DNA of 38,530 nt, from NCBI RefSeq assembly GCF_008123515.1, contig NZ_VSSR01000030.1:1-38530 (forward strand), written 5' to 3'. The notes beneath the pieces were generated by a model. That model was given only the letters and a program-made list of their open reading frames with translations, ran no database searches and was not told where the DNA came from. Below are positions 1 to 8,086 of this stretch, piece after piece. Source of the stretch: Bradyrhizobium cytisi. Lineage in GTDB: Bacteria; Pseudomonadota; Alphaproteobacteria; Rhizobiales; Xanthobacteraceae. The position numbers and the translations under genes are program-made. The stretch's first letter is position 1, and every line of letters begins with the position of its first letter.

Positions 1-96
1 ATAAACAATCTGGCCGGAGTCGGTATCTTCGAAATAGACCCGGACCTGCATATGATGGCGGTCGTCGCGAATTTCGCCATCAAGAGAGGCTGTCAC
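1..96 (-). CDS. ybgC: YbgC-type acyl-CoA thioesterase, N-terminal part only
   Basis: Only the first 32 codons lie in the window; the gene runs off the left edge. Reading leftwards from a GTG at 94-96, the product contains VRVYFEDTDSGQIV, the N-terminal strand and active-site Asp region of the hotdog-fold YbgC thioesterases (family pattern V-Y-x-E-D-T-D-x-x-G-x-V-Y). The start is supported by an AAGGAA ribosome binding site about seven bases upstream. In alphaproteobacteria this gene usually heads the tol-pal cell-envelope cluster, so this side of the window is probably the chromosomal flank of the island. The assignment rests on a short but very characteristic motif; another member of the same thioesterase family is possible. 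Confidence 0.75.
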   Translation of the reverse strand, partial: MTASLDGEIRDDRHHMQVRVYFEDTDSGQIVY

Positions 97-209
97 AGTG
101 CGGTTCCTTTATGCCCTTCTGGGAGCAATTGTCTTGCACAGAGGTGCGCTCCGCAGCAAGCGCCAATGGCTGCTGCGAAGAAAGAGTGCCAACCGAGTTG
201 CTCGGGTGA

Positions 210-620
210 TCAGAACCAGGAGTCCATCAGGTGAACAAGCTGTGAGCCCGCCGTATAAAAGACTTCCTGCGCTGCACGAAAACGCTGGCGTTCAACGGCA
301 GTGACCGGCAACGGCAGATCGTTCTCCACGATCTGCCCCAATACGTACGAAGCCAAGACACTGCCAAACACTGTGCCTGGTGCGATTCCGCGGCCGTTAT
401 AGCCACTAAAAGCGATGACGTTGCGGTCCAGCTTGTGAAGCCGAGGCAAGTTGTCCGAGGTCATTCCAATCATGCCAAACCAGCCGGTTTCAAACTGGAC
501 GCCCCGAAGTCGTGGAAAAAGCTTGTGCAACGATCTTCGGGCCCAGGCCCGGTGAATAGATTGCCCAATCCCCTCAAGCGCACCAACACTGCCAAACACG
601 AGTCGCCCGGAGGATCGAGG
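210..620 (-). pseudogene. FAD-dependent oxidoreductase (DAO family), C-terminal remnant
   Basis: About 130 C-terminal residues of a glycine/D-amino-acid oxidase-like flavoenzyme. The stretch GWFGMIGMTSDNLPRLH and the following FSGYNGRGIAPGTVFG match the C-terminal substrate and flavin-binding part of DAO-family FAD-dependent oxidoreductases, which are normally 420-450 residues long. The frame stays open upstream of 599 and reads RLVFGSVGALEG, typical of the family, but no N-terminal half with the Rossmann GxGxxG motif exists. Within about ten bases of 620 the sequence changes to the integrase fragment on the other strand. The gene was therefore cut by arrival or rearrangement of the accessory region. 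Whether any product is made is unknown. Confidence 0.8.
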
Positions 621-628
621 CGAAATGA

Positions 629-1288
629 AGACAGGACCTCTCGAAACGGGCGGATGATCCCAAAAAGGAACGTTACCGTTATCACGGCCAAGAACTCTAC
701 GACTTCATCATCTTCATGGCCAACACTCGTCTGCGACCTGACGAAGCCAAGCGCCTCGAATACCGCGACGTGACCGTGGTCAAAGATCGCGAAACCGACG
801 AGCGTATTTTGGAGATCGAGGTGCGCGGCAAGCGTGGCGTTGGCTATTGCAAGAGCATGCCGAGCGCTGTCGCGCCCTTCTTCAGGTTGCGAAAGCGCAA
901 CAAGGCCCAGTCGACCGATCGCATTTTCCCCAACGACCAGCATGTGCTGTTCAACAACATCCTTGAGGAAGAAGGCCTCAAGTTCGACCGCGAGGGACAG
1001 CGCCGAACTGCCTATAGCCTGCGGCATACCTACATTTGCCTTCGCCTGATGGAAGGTGCCGACATCTATCAGATCGCCAAGGACTGCCGCACCAGCGTCG
1101 AGATGATCGAGAAGTTCTATGCGTCACATATCAAGAACCAGCTGAGCGCTGCAGCTATCAACGTCAAGCGGCTGCCGAGAAACCTGGAAGCACAGGCCGA
1201 ACCTCGCCCTGCCGCCAAACCGCCACGTGCACCCGCCAAAGCAAGGATCAAGGCGCCGTCGACTTATAGCCGACGCAAACCACACTAA
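629..1288 (+). pseudogene. Tyrosine recombinase (phage-type integrase), C-terminal catalytic fragment
   Basis: The open frame starts after a stop at 626-628 and holds only the catalytic domain of a tyrosine recombinase. It has an arginine motif at NTRLRPDEAKRLEY, the second box at YSLRHTYICLRLMEG, and the nucleophile segment MIEKFYASHI with the catalytic Tyr, followed by a basic tail. Rhizobial phage-type integrases with this signature (SLRHT then IEKFY) are about 350-400 residues; roughly half is missing at the N-terminus. The first ATG (716) is internal to the conserved fold, so it is probably not a real start. The fragment abuts the truncated oxidoreductase on its left and a tRNA-Leu half on its right, so it looks like the relic of an older integration event. 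Confidence 0.8.
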
Positions 1289-1354
1289 GGTCAAACCTGC
1301 ACCAGACTGACACCTTGGCGACCGAGTCAGGACGGGCTATGAAGGCCCCGGTAC

Positions 1355-1389
1355 GCGGGCGTGGCGAAACTGGTAGACGCAACGGACTT
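1355..1389 (+). tRNA. 5' half of a tRNA-Leu(UAA) gene, ending inside the anticodon
   Basis: These 35 bases fit the 5' half of a leucine tRNA exactly. There is a seven-base acceptor strand GCGGGCG, then TG, a D stem GCG/CGC enclosing a loop with AAACTGGTAGA, A26, an anticodon stem strand ACGGA, then C32, T33 and T34. The usual continuation (A35 A36 and the 3' half with T-arm and CCA end) is absent. Instead the sequence continues with group I intron-like bases. Bacterial tRNA-Leu(UAA) introns are known to interrupt exactly between positions 34 and 35. No matching 3' half was found in the window, so this is a split or broken gene rather than a working tRNA. Confidence 0.55.
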
Positions 1390-1475
1390 AAGCGACTGAT
1401 TGAGTGCTCTCGCGGGAAACCCGGGATGCAGAACTGCCCAAATTCGATGAAGTCCGGCAGCTCAACGAGCGCATG
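1390..1475 (+). ncRNA. Probable 5' portion of a group I intron (truncated)
   Basis: Directly after T34 of the tRNA-Leu half the sequence reads like the start of a subgroup IC3 intron. A GAGT at 1403-1406 can pair with the exon end ACTT, leaving the U-G wobble expected at the 5' splice site. A GGGAAACCC element follows at the place of P2. Then comes CCCAAATTCGATGAAGTCC, closely resembling the P3-P4/P5 strand CAAAUUCGGCGAAACC that I recall from the Azoarcus tRNA-Ile intron. No P7/G-binding segment, 3' splice site or 3' exon could be recognised downstream, so the intron seems cut off. The right boundary is approximate and the assignment is by eye. Confidence 0.42.
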
Positions 1476-1617
1476 CTTTCATCGGTCCGTCCTGCCTGCA
1501 TTGCGACGCTCAAAGGGCCAAAGTAGCGGCCCGAAAAGGCTCTGGGCTCCTCGCTGCCTGCGACGCCTTGCTTCGGCCCGACATACTAATACCGCCAGTT
1601 TGGCTGGAGAGACGTCC

Positions 1618-3213
1618 ATGGACGAGGTATTCGATACGGACGACGACATCCCCTTCTCCGGTTATGACCCGGATGCCAAAGCGTGGTTTGCCAGCCTTCT
1701 GTTCTGGCGACCTTCGCGCTTGTCGGATGAGGAAATGCAGCTCCACTTCAGTCATTGGGATGGGAGATGGAGCGAGCAGACCAACCGCGCAGCGCAACGC
1801 CTTGAAGCGAAGGGTCTTGATCTAAACGAAAACTGGGCGCTGTGCGCTCAGTATTGGATCTGCCCGGCGTGTCGCCGCCATAAAAACGATATCTTCCGAC
1901 TCTCAAAGCGAGGGATGCTGCTCGCCAAACTGGAGCTGCACCACGACCACATGCGTGACTGCATTTGGCCTCGCATACGGGAGCTGTTTGGCAAAGATTG
2001 GCTTGAGACACGCCCCAAGTCGTCGATCATGATTCTCGACTATGTCCGTGAATTGACATCGCGTTTCGAGGTTTGCCTCATCTGCTCGGAATGCAACGCA
2101 GCAGATGGTAAGGTGAAGATGCGATTTCGTGACGAGATCGATTCACGCTTCAGTTTCACCGCGCAAGAAATCGGCACATTTATCCGCCCGGCTAGCGGCA
2201 AGGATCACGAAATCGACTACGAAAAAGCTCGCGCCGCATGGGAAGCTGAGCGGAAGAACTTCCAGACACGCGTTACCCTCCTCGACGAGCTTCTTGGCCA
2301 TCTCGTCCATGGACGCTTGGCGCGCGAAAATCAAGGCATGGCGAGCACCAGGATTATGAATGGCGCCTTTGACGCCTACTCCCTTCTCATGCGGTCGTTC
2401 GAACACGGTACTAAAAATACCGAACGAGCGCAGATGATCTGGACTCTTCGCGACGAATTTTTGGCTCGCTCGACGCGGCGCGATTCCGCGACGCTTGCAC
2501 CGGTTGATCAGGCACGCCGTCCGGCAGTCGCGCCTACCGACGACGAATATGCAGCCTATGTTGATCCTGTTTCGTCGAAGCGATGGCTTGCTATCTCTTC
2601 CGATTGGGCTTGCCCAATCTGTGGGCGGAGCAAGCGCCAACTCATGCGCAAGAGCAAGAGCGGAAAATGGTCGGGGGGCATTCGATCGATCTATGAATGC
2701 ACCCTGGAGCGAGATGACCTAACGATCGCAAATCGGCAAAGGCTGTTTCCGGACTTCCGAAACGACATCTTTGTGCGGGACATCTCGCAGATCAACGTGT
2801 GCGCGGACTGCGCCGGAATCAGTTCTGCCCTCATGAAGGATCAATCGATCCGCGATCCCTATCTTAGTAGCGGGGACCGCCGCGCTTCGATCGTTAGCAG
2901 CCAACCCCACAGCACGCATGAGATCGATTTTGAAGCGGCACGGAAACGCGCGATCGCAAACGAGTCCTATGCGGCCGCATCGGCAGCTTTCCATGCTTTT
3001 CGGGAACGTGTACGCGATTTTGCCGGGCGGTTCGAGCGCGGGCGTTGCTGGGGAAATACGGAGAAAGAGCTGTTTGACGAATTCGCCGACGATCTCCGTG
3101 TCTTTCACGGCATTGAATATCCTGCGGAAGCGATTGATCTCGTCCAATGGCTTTTGACGCAGGCCTCTGGCAGAGACGGCGACGACGTGAGCACAACAAA
3201 GCCCGGCAACTGA
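1618..3213 (+). CDS. Large protein with two HNH-like zinc-knuckle units
   Basis: A 531-residue protein starting at ATG 1618, ten bases after a GGAGAG ribosome binding site; the frame is open further upstream, but that stretch covers the tRNA-Leu half. The first unit has CPAC at residues 82-85, HHDH at 108-111 and CLICSECN at 153-160, the layout of an HNH/treble-clef nuclease (CxxC, HH, CxxC-N). A second unit near residue 325 has CPICGRSK and later VCADCAGI, but lacks the HH pair, so it may only bind metal. Both units are followed by similar helical segments (DYEKARAAWEAERK and DFEAARKRAIANES), which points to an internal duplication. It ends 24 bases before the convergent receiver-kinase gene. 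A nuclease role is inferred, not shown; the catalytic His assignment is uncertain. Confidence 0.6.
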   Translation: MDEVFDTDDDIPFSGYDPDAKAWFASLLFWRPSRLSDEEMQLHFSHWDGRWSEQTNRAAQRLEAKGLDLNENWALCAQYWICPACRRHKNDIFRLSKRGMLLAKLELHHDHMRDCIWPRIRELFGKDWLETRPKSSIMILDYVRELTSRFEVCLICSECNAADGKVKMRFRDEIDSRFSFTAQEIGTFIRPASGKDHEIDYEKARAAWEAERKNFQTRVTLLDELLGHLVHGRLARENQGMASTRIMNGAFDAYSLLMRSFEHGTKNTERAQMIWTLRDEFLARSTRRDSATLAPVDQARRPAVAPTDDEYAAYVDPVSSKRWLAISSDWACPICGRSKRQLMRKSKSGKWSGGIRSIYECTLERDDLTIANRQRLFPDFRNDIFVRDISQINVCADCAGISSALMKDQSIRDPYLSSGDRRASIVSSQPHSTHEIDFEAARKRAIANESYAAASAAFHAFRERVRDFAGRFERGRCWGNTEKELFDEFADDLRVFHGIEYPAEAIDLVQWLLTQASGRDGDDVSTTKPGN

Positions 3214-3237
3214 TCCGATTGGGTGACGCTGCACGCG

Positions 3238-4677
3238 TCAGGCAGCGGCTGCACCGCCCGTTATTTGCGCAATGCAGTGGCGAATCAATGCTCGCGCGAA
3301 TACCTTATTCGTATCGCCATACTTGAGCTGACGCAGGGCATATGCATAAGCGACGGCCGACACCTCCTGGGGCGATCCAGCGACCGCCAAGGCCCACTGA
3401 CGGCAGGCGCGAATGAAATCAGGAAACGCACAGCCCGCAACATATGCATCAAGCGTTCCCCACTGACCGAGCAGGGCCTCCGACGGCCACCCCAGCGGCA
3501 ACCGCGCCGCCTGCAAATGGAAGATCGTGCTCAGCTCCAATGTCACCGGGTCGACCGACGCAAAAGAATGGCCTGCGTCACCGAAATCGATCAACATTGC
3601 GACCCCGCGTTGATCAAAGACAATGTTCGCACAGTGAAGATCGCCGTGCTGGCAGCAGCGCGCGGCCGGTATCTGCGTAGCCTCAACTGCGTGAATATCG
3701 ATCCCGCCAAGCTCCGTCTGGATACCGGGCAAGTCCGTATCGGCGACGATCTGCCTGCGAATCCGCGAGACAGGAACGTTGGCGACGTTGCTCCCTTGAT
3801 ACCAAGGCCTTTCGATGGCTCGGACGGCAGCGGGGATATCGCGTACATCTGCCCTATCGGCGACGATCCGGTCGAAGAGACTTTCGACGGTGTCGCCGAC
3901 CATCGCGAAGAACAGGCCACCGCGGTTCGCCGCGCCGACATTCACCGTCGTGGCCAAGGTCGGATATCCGCCTGCAGTTAAGCGGGTGATGTCCGTACGG
4001 TAGCGATGGCCCTCATCATCGATCATCGCAAGAATCGATACCTTAGCGACCGCCGACGTCACGAAAAGGCCGTCCGCCCGGCTCACCACGACTTTCAGGA
4101 CGCGTGAGTCCGACAAGCCGCCCGACAACTCCTTGATGCGTGCGGTTGCGCCATTGTTGCGGCGACTGAAGATTCGCAAGACCTGCGCTTCGATGGCTTG
4201 TAAGGCCCGTTCGCCTGCGTCCTGCTGAACCGCGATCCGATCCAACTCGGCGCGGGCGGCCGCGAACGCCCGAACCCGTGCAAGGCAGTCGGGAAGCCGC
4301 TTCTTCCAGAAAACCTGATACATCTGCTCTGTTGCACCGGTCCCATGAACGTCCTCGACCCGGCTAAATTCGTTGAGCACTTGGGCCGGAAAGTCCGGGT
4401 CGACGGTCCCGGTCAGGAAGAAAACCGAGGTTCCCGGCATGCGGCTACGCACTTCCTGGAAAACGGTCCAGCCGTGCTCTTGCGCGTCGTCCAAACCGTC
4501 ATCGGTCGGAGGAATCCTGCGGTCGAGGATGACGAGATCAAACAGACCGTCCTCGAGCCGCGCTAGAGCCGCATCCCGGCTCCTTGCCCACACGGTCTCG
4601 CAGTCCGCGATCTTCGTGAGCTCGCGCACGATATCTTTGGAGAAGGTAATGTTATCCTCGACGAGCAGCACGCGCAT
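3238..4677 (-). CDS. Response-regulator receiver domain fused to an APH-like kinase
   Basis: A 479-residue soluble protein. Residues 1-125 are a receiver domain: acidic pair E7-D8 in LLVEDN, phospho-acceptor Asp52 in LVILDRR, and the FLTG switch at 87-90. From about residue 180 a kinase fold of the aminoglycoside/choline phosphotransferase type follows. It has a glycine-rich loop GGLSDSRVLK (186-195), a probable ATP-binding Lys at 212 (AKVSIL), the catalytic loop HGDLHCAN (344-351) and the metal-binding DFG (364-366). The start at 4677 is preferred because MRVLLVEDN is the natural receiver N-terminus; a longer in-frame start at 4701 would overlap the kinase gene. The stop of the histidine kinase lies two bases upstream, so the two are almost certainly co-translated. 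Phosphorylation of Asp52 could gate the APH-like domain, whose substrate is unknown. Confidence 0.8.
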   Translation of the reverse strand: MRVLLVEDNITFSKDIVRELTKIADCETVWARSRDAALARLEDGLFDLVILDRRIPPTDDGLDDAQEHGWTVFQEVRSRMPGTSVFFLTGTVDPDFPAQVLNEFSRVEDVHGTGATEQMYQVFWKKRLPDCLARVRAFAAARAELDRIAVQQDAGERALQAIEAQVLRIFSRRNNGATARIKELSGGLSDSRVLKVVVSRADGLFVTSAVAKVSILAMIDDEGHRYRTDITRLTAGGYPTLATTVNVGAANRGGLFFAMVGDTVESLFDRIVADRADVRDIPAAVRAIERPWYQGSNVANVPVSRIRRQIVADTDLPGIQTELGGIDIHAVEATQIPAARCCQHGDLHCANIVFDQRGVAMLIDFGDAGHSFASVDPVTLELSTIFHLQAARLPLGWPSEALLGQWGTLDAYVAGCAFPDFIRACRQWALAVAGSPQEVSAVAYAYALRQLKYGDTNKVFARALIRHCIAQITGGAAAA

Positions 4678-4679
4678 GG

Positions 4680-5585
4680 TCAGCCCGCCTTCTTTGGCCA
4701 ACGAAGCTCAAAGCGGACGCCGCGTTCATTGGGAACCAGGGTCACCCGGCCACCCAAGGACTCCATGGACTGCTGGACGATAGCCAGACCCATGCCGAGA
4801 TGGCCTTCCTTGGTCGTCGAGCCGATGTCGAAGGCTTTCTGAATCACACCCTTGAAGCCGACGCCCTGATCCACGATCGAAAGCCAGTAGTCGATGTCCG
4901 TTGCCCCCCATGAGACGGTGATCGGCACGTCCTCGAGCGGCGCATTCGCTGCAACCGTAGCTTCCACCGCGTTTCGCAAGCCATTGCTAATGGACAGCGA
5001 GACCAGACTGCTGTCTCCGTCCACAACGCATGGCGTCGGCCCGGCGCGCAACAGCCGCAAGCCTTCTGGCCGTACCAGTTCATCAATGCACCGGCCGACG
5101 GCCTCGTCGAGCGCGAATTCGTCGATCCTCGGCGCGCTGGCCGCCCGCCGCAAACGGCCAAGCGCGCTCAGAAACTCATCGAGCCGGTCGAGGTTCTGCT
5201 TCGTGTTCGATTGCGCAAAATTCACGACCTCGCCTTCGGCGGAAAGCCGAAGGCTTCCCAATATCGGCTCCACCTCATGCAGGAGCTGCGCAGTGGTCGT
5301 TTCCAGCGCTTCGGCAAAGATCTGCGCCGCGAATCCTTTTGGCAATTCGTCCGTGTCGACCGAGGCGAGTGAACCCGCCGGCTGCGCGGTTGGCGACACC
5401 CGGGCGACCGCGCGCCGCAGGGCGCTCTTGATCCAGGTAACGGTTTCCCGTGCAGCTGCTTCGCGCAAGGCCTGTTCTTCGGCCACTGTCGCATGCGCCG
5501 CAAAAAAACGCGCAGCCTCCAGGCGCTCCGTCGCGGATTCGGAGCGTAGCTTGCGCAGTAAGGCGTCAGGATTTCGTTGCGGCAT
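4680..5585 (-). CDS. Soluble histidine kinase with helical-repeat N-terminus
   Basis: A 301-residue kinase without any membrane segment. Residues 5-65 form HEAT-like amphipathic helices. An H-box candidate is LLHEVEPILG with His103. The HATPase domain shows the N box SNGLRNAVEA (200-209), G1 box DQGVGF (239-244) and G2 box GHLGMGLAIV (261-270). This is a complete though small two-component sensor whose input must be cytosolic, perhaps through the neighbouring ATPase or small protein. Its start overlaps the end of the SMC-like gene by 20 bases and its stop is two bases from the receiver-kinase start, so the three genes form one transcription and translation unit. The receiver partner is the obvious phosphotransfer target. 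Confidence 0.82.
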   Translation of the reverse strand: MPQRNPDALLRKLRSESATERLEAARFFAAHATVAEEQALREAAARETVTWIKSALRRAVARVSPTAQPAGSLASVDTDELPKGFAAQIFAEALETTTAQLLHEVEPILGSLRLSAEGEVVNFAQSNTKQNLDRLDEFLSALGRLRRAASAPRIDEFALDEAVGRCIDELVRPEGLRLLRAGPTPCVVDGDSSLVSLSISNGLRNAVEATVAANAPLEDVPITVSWGATDIDYWLSIVDQGVGFKGVIQKAFDIGSTTKEGHLGMGLAIVQQSMESLGGRVTLVPNERGVRFELRWPKKAG

Positions 5586-7419
5586 GTGGCAGGTTCTTTG
5601 CGTAGAATTCGGCGCGCCGCGCGAAAGCTTCGCGCCCGCCTTCCATGATCGTCGTGATCGCTCCGACGATGGCGGGCTTGTTCGTCGAACCGGACGACCG
5701 CGCGAAGCAGCGACTGCCGTCTGACTCCAGGTGGATCACCATATCGGCGCTGCCAAGAACGGGGATGTTGGGATTATGGGTCGCAACGATTGTTTGCGCG
5801 CGTGCGCTGCGCGTAGCGATACCCTTGACCAGCGTATCGACGACGAAGCTGTTGTCGAGATGATCCTCAGGCTGATCAAGGACGATCATCCGCTCGAGAT
5901 GGCGCAGGATGACCGGCAGAACCACCGTGCAGCGCTGCCCCATCGAGAGGAAGTCGATTTCCTTGTAGTCGGCTCCGTCCATCAACGCGATCCGAATGTC
6001 GTCTTCGACGATCGTCGTGAAGAGAGCGCCACCTGCATCGCCGCGCAGCGCGTCACAAAGGCGCGCGGCTCTTTCGTCCGTAATCTCGAGATCCTTGGCA
6101 ATCGTGTCGGTGTCTCGCGCCTCGGCCAGGCGCGCGATCTCGACCGGGCTATACGTCTCGGCAATGCGATCAGCCAGCTCCGCATAGCGCAGCCCACTGC
6201 CCCGAAGCGCGGCGTTTAGTGCGCTGACATAGGCCAGGCGCTGCGAATACGGCAGGACAGTCAAGCGCACCGCCGGCCCGAGATCAACATTCAGTTGCTT
6301 CGCGATTTTTTCGCGGTCCTTGGTGCGCTCCTGCCTGGCGGCATCGTTTTGTGCGAGCAGCTTTTCTCGCTGCTCCTCCAGGCTTGTAATTCGCGCCGTG
6401 CGCTGCGTCCGCAGCTCGACCAGCGACGTCAGCACGGAAACGCGCTGGGTGATGTCGCCGATCTGCTTATCGATGGCGCTCGCACCCTTTTGCTTTTCTT
6501 CGATCTTCTGCCGGACATCACGTGCGCGGTTCTCAAAGCCCGTCTTTTGGCTCTGTGCCGCAGCCAGTTTCTTGCGCAGCTCTTCCGCGATCGTGTTCAG
6601 CTCTTCAATCCCCGTCCGAATGCGTCCATACGCCGTGCGTTCGCGCTTCCTTAGGTCAGCCAGCTCATCCGCCGTGCCGGCCTGCGTTGGCCACGGCTCA
6701 AACAAGGGATGGCGGTCAACGGCCGCATCCACTTCCTCCAGCCATTCTGTGAACGAGTCGACGACACGTTCGATTGACTCGGCGCGCACTCGCGCGGAAG
6801 CCAGCGGCGGAGTGAGTTCGTTCAATGACTTCCGGAACCCCTCGATCTCCTTGTGGACGCTGGTCTGCGCCTTGGCCTGCGCTTTCAGCGTTGCCAGCGT
6901 AGACTGGAGTTTCGGCAATTCGGCCGTCCGTTCGTCGATATTGTCGATCTCAGCCAACAGCGTCCTGATCTCCCCCGTCAAAGACCGGATCCGCGAGCTC
7001 GTCGCGCTTGCTGGCGTGGCAGGACGGGCCGGCAGGAAGCCGTCCACAAGGCGCAGGCGCGACTGCGATTGAAGGCCGATGCTCTCGATCTCGGCCTGTG
7101 AGAACACAAATGGCGGCTCGAACCTGTCACCATCTTCGACTTCTGTATCCTGAGCGGTGCGCGAAACCTCGAACCGTTGCTTCCCGTCGGACAGCACGAT
7201 GGTCACCTTGCCATCGCCAAGCACGCCCAGAGCGTGCTCGGTGGAGTGCTGCTCACTCCCGGCCGTGTACGATCGCGCCCCGAGGCAAAAGCGAATAAGC
7301 TCGATGACGGAGCTTTTGCCGGTGCCGCGCGCGCCGATCAGGACGTTAAGCTTGCGAGAAAAGCGTTGATCGAATCCATGAAGGAGTCCGCCCTCAACCT
7401 TGATTGATTCAATCCACAA
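5566..7419 (-). CDS. SMC/RecN-like coiled-coil ATPase
   Basis: About 617 residues. There is an N-terminal Walker A GARGTGKSSVIE, long charged coiled-coil segments in the middle third (for example KAQAKAQTSVHKEIEGFR and REKLLAQNDAARQERTK), a degenerate ABC signature LSMGQRCT, a Walker B block MIVLDQPEDHLDN and an H-loop VATHNPNIPV. This is the layout of RecF/RecN/SMC-type ATPases found in many defence loci. The start is chosen at TTG 7417-7419, seven bases after a GGAG, giving MWIESIKVEGG; an ATG at 7452 would add residues with no family likeness. It overlaps the preceding small gene by 82 bases and the histidine kinase by 20, so it is tightly coupled in the operon. It may sense DNA or RNA ends; the substrate is not visible from sequence. 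Confidence 0.78.
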   Translation of the reverse strand: MWIESIKVEGGLLHGFDQRFSRKLNVLIGARGTGKSSVIELIRFCLGARSYTAGSEQHSTEHALGVLGDGKVTIVLSDGKQRFEVSRTAQDTEVEDGDRFEPPFVFSQAEIESIGLQSQSRLRLVDGFLPARPATPASATSSRIRSLTGEIRTLLAEIDNIDERTAELPKLQSTLATLKAQAKAQTSVHKEIEGFRKSLNELTPPLASARVRAESIERVVDSFTEWLEEVDAAVDRHPLFEPWPTQAGTADELADLRKRERTAYGRIRTGIEELNTIAEELRKKLAAAQSQKTGFENRARDVRQKIEEKQKGASAIDKQIGDITQRVSVLTSLVELRTQRTARITSLEEQREKLLAQNDAARQERTKDREKIAKQLNVDLGPAVRLTVLPYSQRLAYVSALNAALRGSGLRYAELADRIAETYSPVEIARLAEARDTDTIAKDLEITDERAARLCDALRGDAGGALFTTIVEDDIRIALMDGADYKEIDFLSMGQRCTVVLPVILRHLERMIVLDQPEDHLDNSFVVDTLVKGIATRSARAQTIVATHNPNIPVLGSADMVIHLESDGSRCFARSSGSTNKPAIVGAITTIMEGGREAFARRAEFYAKNLPHAATKS

Positions 7420-7676
7420 AGCCACTCTCCAATGCCACGCCGGGTGGCACATAGGTTCAAATCACCGCAATGGGACGACGGAAGATGAATCTCGTCGAGA
7501 TAAACAACCGGCCCATCCTTAGGCGGAGGCGCGTGCGTGTGGCCTCTCCACAAATAGGGAGTGCCGAAGGCTTTTACGCAAGCCTTGATTTCCGCGATGA
7601 TCTCGTCACCGGGCCGCGTAGGAAAGATTGCCTTGATTCCCCAGGCCGAAGCTGGGATGTCGATCTCGTCCGACAT
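7338..7676 (-). CDS. Small conserved-looking protein of unknown function
   Basis: A 112-residue protein whose ATG follows a strong AAAGGAG site by six bases, making it the first well-supported gene of the ATPase/two-component operon. It is soluble, with a tract YLWRGHTHAPPPKDGP and YLDEIHLPSSHCGD containing several His, Cys and acidic residues that could bind a metal. The last 27 codons lie over the start of the ATPase gene in another frame, so the C-terminus may be less constrained. I do not recognise the family. Its position and coupling suggest a regulator or sensor for the ATPase and kinase. Confidence 0.55.
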   Translation of the reverse strand: MSDEIDIPASAWGIKAIFPTRPGDEIIAEIKACVKAFGTPYLWRGHTHAPPPKDGPVVYLDEIHLPSSHCGDLNLCATRRGIGEWLCGLNQSRLRADSFMDSINAFLASLTS

Positions 7677-7739
7677 TCAAACTCCTTTGCATTTTACGCG
7701 ATCCTCCCTGAGTGACTTCGACTTGGTTGCCGATTTGTT

Positions 7740-7931
7740 CTAAAGTACGTCGGCTGGAAGCTGAGTCGCAACCGGTGACTGATCCTTTCCCAACCGTTCA
7801 CAAGCACGTTGTGCGCGGGCGTAGTGGGTTTTGCCTTTCGAGGCGAAGCCGGCCCAATCAATTGGCTCGGCAAGTTTCGTCGGCAAGAGCTTCTGCTCGG
7901 TCAGGCCGGCGATATGGGGCGAGGAATTCAC
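7740..7931 (-). CDS. Possible small gene upstream of the two-component operon
   Basis: A 63-codon frame starting with GTG at 7929-7931, preceded by GGGACGA. It lies 64 bases before the next gene on the same strand. Its product (beginning MNSSPHIAGLTEQKLLP and ending ATQLPADVL) resembles nothing I know and has no clear motif. It may be a real leader gene, the tail of a decayed gene, or chance. The remaining part of the 410-base gap between 7677 and 8086 holds the inverted repeat described separately and, presumably, divergent promoters; no consensus -35/-10 pair was obvious. Confidence 0.22.
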   Translation of the reverse strand: MNSSPHIAGLTEQKLLPTKLAEPIDWAGFASKGKTHYARAQRACERLGKDQSPVATQLPADVL

Positions 7932-7970
7932 ACTCGTCCCGAGCTGTTAAATCAGCACTATTGAACTCGC

Positions 7971-8047
7971 TATGATTCCATTCGAACGATTAAGATTTTG
8001 CTAAAGCTGCACACATCAGAGCGAATGGGACTTTGCGATGAATCATA
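7971..8047. repeat. Long interrupted inverted repeat upstream of the HEPN gene
   Basis: The left arm TATGATTCCATTCG (7971-7984) pairs with two right-arm blocks, CGAATGG (8022-8028) and GAATCATA (8040-8047), the latter separated by an 11-base bulge. All pairs in the blocks are Watson-Crick. It lies 40-116 bases before the ATG of the Swt1-type HEPN gene. It could be a transcript leader hairpin, a regulator site or the trace of a mobile-element end. Confidence 0.45.
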
Positions 8048-8086
8048 TAGTTTGGCTCCAGGGACGTAACTTTGTGGATGTAGGCA

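Noticed and set aside
1315..1617. N-terminal extension of the HNH-like protein
   Set aside because: It overlaps the tRNA-Leu half and intron-like sequence, and ATG 1618 has the good ribosome binding site.
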